This document shows positions 60,360 through 64,000 of a DNA stretch of 64,000 bases, piece by piece. The stretch covers positions 620,001-684,000 of the forward strand of contig NZ_JAFBCS010000001.1 of NCBI RefSeq assembly GCF_016907845.1, in the 5' to 3' direction. The notes beneath the pieces were generated by a model that did not search any database, was not told where the DNA came from, and saw nothing but the letters and a program-made list of their open reading frames with translations. Made by a program: the position numbers and the translations under genes. The stretch's first letter is position 1; every line of letters begins with the position of its first letter. This DNA is from Arcanobacterium pluranimalium (GTDB lineage: Bacteria; Actinomycetota; Actinomycetes; Actinomycetales; Actinomycetaceae).

Positions 60360-60591
60360 AGGGTGGCGACGACGGGTGTGGTTGCATTTGCGCTCGGAAT
60401 TTGCAGGCGAAAAATATAGAATAAATGCGCGCGCTGATTGTTGAGGTGTGCGCGTTAAATGTGCAGATTTTGACCGTGACGCACGTATAGCGAACATTGC
60501 TCGATTTGCCCTGCCCGCGCGCTCCACACGAGGCGCAGCTATTGCGGCAGGTAAGGTTGTGTTCTCCACTGCTCATATGGAAGGGAAAGCC
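60360..60591. other. Divergent gap between ptsG leader and the small antitoxin-like gene
   Basis: No gene is seen. It should hold the rightward promoter of the 60592 gene; AAAAATATAGAATAAAT near 60410-60425 is the only strongly AT-rich stretch. An in-frame extension of the small gene to 60448 has no family character. Confidence 0.4.
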
Positions 60592-60777
60592 ATGAATTTC
60601 GATGACCTCAAAAACAAAGCTGCCCAAGCCTTCGACGACATCAAGGACGACGAAGAGAAAACGGATCAGGCGCTCGACGCGATTCACGACGCCGCAGATA
60701 AGCTCACTGGCGGCAAATTTACCGACAAACTTGATTCGGCACGCGACGCAGCTGACGACAAGCTCGGCTCAGAATAG
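60592..60777 (+). CDS. Rv0909/MT0933-like small antitoxin-family protein
   Basis: A 61-residue, highly charged, helical protein beginning MNFDDLKNKAAQAFDDIKDD. Repeated DKL/DAADDK segments (LDAIHDAADKLTGGKFTDKLDSARDAADDKLGSE) match the small MT0933-like antitoxin family of actinobacteria. The ATG has GAAGGGAAAG upstream. No toxin gene is adjacent, so an orphan antitoxin or another stress role is possible. Confidence in family is good, in function low. Confidence 0.7.
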   Translation: MNFDDLKNKAAQAFDDIKDDEEKTDQALDAIHDAADKLTGGKFTDKLDSARDAADDKLGSE

Positions 60778-61034
60778 ATATGCACTAAGTATTCGCTTCT
60801 CAGCAGGTAACTTACTGGGTGAGTTGCTGCGCTGTACGCTGCGTTGCCTGCCGTGCTGAATGGTTCGCTAAATGGTCTGCTGGGTACTGCGCTGCGTGCC
60901 GTGTTGCTTGCGGTGTTGCTCGCGGGCAAGTTTTTGTGCGCCAGTTAATTGATTGCTAACTGCGCCACCTGCAGTGCGGCGTACTCTGCCGTGTGCTGCG
61001 CCGCCTATCGAGCGCCTTATGCGGCTTAAGCGGC

Positions 61035-61394
61035 TTATTTCGTGATGGCGTTATTGATCAGAGCGACGCTCTCGTTCGGGTGATCCACACTTACGATGAG
61101 CTGGTTGAAATGCTCGCCCGGCGCTAGCTGAATCACGATTGCGTTCTCGTATCCGCTCACATTCCAAAAGTTGCGAGTGCCATCCACGTGGAATGTGCCT
61201 GCAAGTTTATTGCCGCAGCGCAAACCAGGTGCGCGCATCCCTTTTGGCTCATGGCGCATACCTGGATCGTGCGTGGCTCCGCGTACGTTACGCAGTGGCA
61301 CTCGCACTTCTTTTTTCAAGCTCCACAATTTGTTGATTCCGCACGGGCGTACGACCAGCTCGGTAGGGGTGATGAAGATTTTGGTGGTAGTCAT
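61035..61394 (-). CDS. Hypothetical PH-like domain protein
   Basis: A 119-residue protein, probably a single bacterial PH-like beta-barrel: TKIFITPTELVVRPCGINKLWSLKKEVRVPLRNVRGATHD, then KLAGTFHVDGTRNFWNVSGYENAIVIQL and a C-terminal helix. No signal or membrane segment. Similar proteins are often annotated as conserved hypothetical in this group. It precedes the TetR gene, both leftward, with repeats between them. Confidence 0.65.
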   Translation of the reverse strand: MTTTKIFITPTELVVRPCGINKLWSLKKEVRVPLRNVRGATHDPGMRHEPKGMRAPGLRCGNKLAGTFHVDGTRNFWNVSGYENAIVIQLAPGEHFNQLIVSVDHPNESVALINNAITK

Positions 61395-61513
61395 TTTTTC
61401 TCATTTCTAGGTGTTAGTGAAAGCCCGTTCGTGGTTGCGCCAAGCGGGTTTGCTTTGAGCTGTGTGAGTGGGGCTGTTTTTGTGCTGTGCAAGTTTTCGC
61501 TATACAGGTTTGC

Positions 61514-61585
61514 GCTGTGCAAGCGGGACTGTTTTGCGCGGCGTAAGTTTGCCGCTGTACAAGGGACTGTTTTGTGCGGCGTAGG
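61514..61585. repeat. Degenerate tandem repeat between PH-like and TetR genes
   Basis: Two adjacent units containing GGGACTGTTTTG and GCGGCGTA, starting at 61514 and 61553, each preceded by CGCTGTRCAAG. A third, weaker unit lies upstream from ~61471. No coding or hairpin potential is evident. Confidence 0.5.
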
Positions 61586-61614
61586 CCGGCGCTTTTGCTG
61601 GGTAAACCAACTCG

Positions 61615-61977
61615 CTACGTGCTGCGCAGACCGGCTCGCTGTAAAAGTGCGCGCCCGAGTGCTGCGTCAATGCCTTTTTCGCCGCTCATCGCTTTGGCGA
61701 TAAGTTCTTGAACTGCCTGGTTTTCCGGGGCGATATCAAATAGTGCAACGAGCAGTATTTCCAGGTTCTCGGCTTTGGTGAGATCCGATAGGGCTTGTTC
61801 TAGCACTTTCAAAAACAGCCCGTGTTTGCTGCCGAACGTGTTGTACAAGCTGCCGCGGTGTATGCCGGTTGCTGCGACGACGTCGTCTATCGACGCCGCC
61901 TCGAAGCCTTTTGTGCGAAACAAACGTGCGCTCGCGGCAAGCGCATCGTCTGTGTTGAATGATCTATTTCTGCCCAT
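61615..61977 (-). CDS. Short TetR family regulator
   Basis: A 120-residue protein. The TetR DNA-binding domain fills ~1-60 (ALAASARLFRTKGFEAASIDDVVAATGIHRGSLYNTFGSKHGLFLKVLEQ). The ligand domain is short, ending at ALGRALLQRAGLRST, compared with the family's usual ~190 residues, so the C-terminus may have been lost into the repeat-rich region downstream. Dimerisation and ligand sensing could be impaired. It is separated from the ahpF gene by a strong terminator. Target unknown. Confidence 0.72.
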   Translation of the reverse strand: MGRNRSFNTDDALAASARLFRTKGFEAASIDDVVAATGIHRGSLYNTFGSKHGLFLKVLEQALSDLTKAENLEILLVALFDIAPENQAVQELIAKAMSGEKGIDAALGRALLQRAGLRST

Positions 61978-62029
61978 GTTTTAAGAATATCCATTCAAGA
62001 ACGACTAGTCAAGAATGGTCTTGGTAAAA

Positions 62030-62091
62030 TTTTGGGGCGATTCTCGCAACATCTGAAAATATTTCGAGATGTTGCGAGAATCGCCCCAAAA
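62030..62091 (-). terminator. Strong terminator after ahpF
   Basis: A perfect 25-base inverted repeat (62030-62054 with 62067-62091) with a 12-base loop. Read leftward it ends in CCCCAAAATTTT. It closes the ahpC-ahpF operon and insulates the TetR gene. Confidence 0.85.
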
Positions 62092-62123
62092 AGCGGTGCT
62101 ACGCCCAGCTAGCCTGCGCTAGA

Positions 62124-63668
62124 TCACTGCCTAATCAAGTAATCAAACGCTCCGAGCGAGGCGTTCGCCCCAGCGCCAAGCGAAATCACTACCTGCTTGT
62201 ATGGGATGTCGGTAACGTCGCCAGCAGCGAAAACGCCCGGTATCGACGTTGCGTTATGCTCGTCAACCACCACGGCGCCGCGCTTGAGCTCAAGCGTGCC
62301 ATCGAGCCACTCGGCATTCGGAATTAGACCGATCTGTACAAAGATACCGTTAACGGGCACTTCGTGTAGCTCGCCATCGGCGTCCTTGTAGGTAATGCCG
62401 GTAACGCCGGATTCGTCCCCCTCAACGCTTTGCAACGCAGCGGACGTAATCACGCTGGTATTGCTCAGCGAATCGAGCTTCTTCAGCAGCACATCGTCTG
62501 CCTTGAGCTCGGGCATTAGCTCCACAACGGTCACGTGCTCGGCAATCCCAGCCAAGTCGATCGCTGCCTCAATCGCGGAGTTGCCTCCACCAATTACAGC
62601 GAGCGGCTTGCCCTTGAACAGCGGTCCGTCGCAATGCGGGCAGAAACTTACGCCGTTATTGCGGTACTCGCTTTCGCCCGGTACGCCTGTAGTGCGGAAA
62701 CGCGCGCCCGTCGTCACGATCACGCTCTTGCCGCGCAGCGTAACGCCGCCGGAAAAATCGATCGCGAACAACCCAGCGTCGTCCTTGTTGTGCAGCTTCT
62801 CGGCGAGCAGGCCGGTCATGATCTCTACGCCGTAGCTGCGCATCGACTGTTCAAGCTCGCTGCCGAGCGCTGTGCCGCCGATCTTGTCGATCACCGTGAG
62901 GTTTTCAATCGAGGCCGTATCGAGTACCTGACCACCCACATTTTCTGTGGCCACGCCAACACGCAGGCCTTTTCGGGCAGCGTAGACGGCCGCCGTCGCA
63001 CCCGCCGGTCCGCCACCTACGATGAGCACGTCGAACGGTTCGGAAGCGTTGAGCTTCTCGGCGCGCTTGGCGTTCGATCCGGTATCGAGCTTTGCCAAGA
63101 TTTCCTGGAAGCCCATGCGTCCCTGGCCAAACGGCTCTCCGTCCATGAAGACGGCGGGCACCGCTTTGATGCCGCGCGCGTTCACTTCGTCTTGGAAAGC
63201 GCCGCCCTCAACTGCGGTGTGCTTGATCAGCGGATTGAGGATCGAAATCGAGTTGAGCGACTGCACCACGGTCGGGCAGTTTTGGCAGGTGAGAGACATG
63301 TATGTGACGAACTCATGAGGCTCGTCGATGGCTTTGATCGCCTCGATAACGTCCTCATCCGCACGCACGGGGTGTCCGCCTACCTGAACCATCGCCAATA
63401 CAAAGCTCGAAAACTCTTCGCCCATCGGCAGGCCGGCGATTCGCACCGACACGTCCGAGTCCACGCGTGAAATAGCGAACGACGGCGTGCGCTCGTGAGC
63501 TACCTCAGTAAACTCGATGAGATCCGAGAGTTGCGCAACCTGTTCGAGCATCTCACGCATCTGCGCAGAGCGCTTTGTATCGTCAAGCGAAGCCTCGAAA
63601 CGAATCGGCAGCTTAATATTGGTAACTAAGCTTTTGAGCTGGTTGATTGTGTTGTCGTCGAGAAACAT
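62124..63668 (-). CDS. ahpF: Alkyl hydroperoxide reductase subunit F
   Basis: A 514-residue flavoprotein disulphide reductase that reduces AhpC with NAD(P)H. The N-terminal tandem thioredoxin-like domain (~1-195) has the CQNC site near 129. The FAD-binding motif GGGPAGATAAVYAARKG follows near 215, and the second active-site pair CPHC lies in GVSFCPHCDGPLFKGK near 340. NADPH-binding GGGNSAIEAA and the C-terminal VFAAGDVTD complete the fold. ATG 63668 overlaps the ahpC stop (TGATG), so translation is coupled; the longer frame into ahpC is not used. Confidence 0.92.
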   Translation of the reverse strand: MFLDDNTINQLKSLVTNIKLPIRFEASLDDTKRSAQMREMLEQVAQLSDLIEFTEVAHERTPSFAISRVDSDVSVRIAGLPMGEEFSSFVLAMVQVGGHPVRADEDVIEAIKAIDEPHEFVTYMSLTCQNCPTVVQSLNSISILNPLIKHTAVEGGAFQDEVNARGIKAVPAVFMDGEPFGQGRMGFQEILAKLDTGSNAKRAEKLNASEPFDVLIVGGGPAGATAAVYAARKGLRVGVATENVGGQVLDTASIENLTVIDKIGGTALGSELEQSMRSYGVEIMTGLLAEKLHNKDDAGLFAIDFSGGVTLRGKSVIVTTGARFRTTGVPGESEYRNNGVSFCPHCDGPLFKGKPLAVIGGGNSAIEAAIDLAGIAEHVTVVELMPELKADDVLLKKLDSLSNTSVITSAALQSVEGDESGVTGITYKDADGELHEVPVNGIFVQIGLIPNAEWLDGTLELKRGAVVVDEHNATSIPGVFAAGDVTDIPYKQVVISLGAGANASLGAFDYLIRQ

Positions 63669-64000
63669 CAGAGCTTTCCGGAAAGATCGAATGAAGGAGC
63701 GAGCGTTTCTTCGCCCTCTTCCCACTTAGCTGGGCAAACTTCGCCTGGGTGGTTGTAGATGTACTGAGCTGCCTTAACCTTGCGCAGAAGTTCGGCGGCA
63801 TTGCGGCCGACGCCCTCGGAGGTGGTCTCAACGTACTGGATCACGCCGTCTGGGTCGATCACGATAGTGGAGCGATCCGCAGCGCCTTCGCCTGGGCGAA
63901 GCGTCTCGAAATCTTCAGCGATCTTGCAGGTAGGATCGCCAACCATTGGGAAAGTGATCTTGCCGATACGCTCGGAGGAATCGTGCCATGCCTTGTGGGA
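63668..64000 (-). CDS. ahpC: Alkyl hydroperoxide reductase subunit C (peroxiredoxin), 3' part
   Basis: The gene runs off the right edge; the last ~110 residues are present. The resolving cysteine is in GEVCPAKWEEGEE, followed by the C-terminal tail DLSGKL. AhpC reduces hydrogen peroxide and organic peroxides and is recycled by AhpF, encoded immediately downstream with an overlapping stop and start. The peroxidatic cysteine lies outside the window. Confidence 0.9.
   Translation of the reverse strand, partial: SHKAWHDSSERIGKITFPMVGDPTCKIAEDFETLRPGEGAADRSTIVIDPDGVIQYVETTSEGVGRNAAELLRKVKAAQYIYNHPGEVCPAKWEEGEETLAPSFDLSGKL

Noticed and set aside
60778-61034. Many GCTGCG/TGTTGC-like words resembling a repeat array or CRISPR
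   Set aside because: Units differ in length and sequence, there are no regular spacers and no cas genes. Treated as low-complexity intergenic DNA.
1-64000. tRNA or rRNA genes
   Set aside because: No cloverleaf with a T-loop GTTCRANNC and matching acceptor stem was noticed in any gap. A tRNAscan/Infernal run would settle this.

Overview
The window looks like a chromosomal segment of a medium-GC actinobacterium, most plausibly of the family Actinomycetaceae (Arcanobacterium/Trueperella-like). This rests on coding style, a P_ac_wall-type surface protein with actinobacterial repeats, an Rv0909-like small protein and a complete actinobacterial inositol (iol) locus. The genus is an inference. No rRNA, tRNA, CRISPR array or insertion sequence was found by reading. 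Both window edges cut genes: a Dcu-type dicarboxylate transporter on the left and ahpC on the right.

Layout. 0-1.7 kb: end of a C4-dicarboxylate transporter and an AmiD-like cell-wall amidase. 1.9-14.4 kb: myo-inositol catabolism. A leftward operon carries a transaldolase, iolG and an iolE-like isomerase/dehydratase. A GntR/UTRA regulator follows. A rightward operon carries iolC, a candidate DKGP aldolase, iolB, iolD and iolA, then a separately transcribed sugar porter (iolT). Candidate operators are visible in the promoters. 14.8-23.5 kb: zinc alcohol dehydrogenase, small membrane protein, secreted trypsin-like protease, patatin lipase, YagU-like membrane protein, S66 LD-carboxypeptidase and a 923-residue surface protein.

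23.7-40.0 kb is a defence island: an AlbA_2/Schlafen-type protein between two arrays of an AGAGTGTAAA repeat, a truncated GIY-YIG/DUF4357 gene, a SEFIR/TIR-like gene translationally coupled to a decayed type ISP methylase, a type I restriction-modification system (hsdR, frameshifted hsdS, hsdM) with a small XRE regulator, and a three-gene ABC-ATPase system resembling the ABC-3C class. 40.4-50.2 kb is a higher-GC phage-type replication module: sigma-like regulator, DUF2800, DUF2815, family A DNA polymerase, antirepressor, DUF4406 and P4-type primase-helicase. It has no integrase or structural genes and carries at least two frameshifts, so it is probably a remnant. 50.2-56.6 kb is again defence-like: an ApeA-like fragment, an ADP-ribosylglycohydrolase and two Abi_2 (AbiD/AbiF, HEPN) genes flanking a GIY-YIG protein. 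Structured, possibly non-coding RNA lies upstream of each Abi_2 gene, and this is the most interesting candidate system here.

56.8-60.4 kb: a glucose-type PTS (EIIBC, EIIA) with a LicT/BglG-type antiterminator whose first PRD is split by a ~95-residue Ala/Gly-rich insert. A RAT-like antiterminator and an adjacent hairpin lie in the ptsG leader. 60.6-64 kb: small antitoxin-like protein, PH-like protein, short TetR regulator and ahpF-ahpC.
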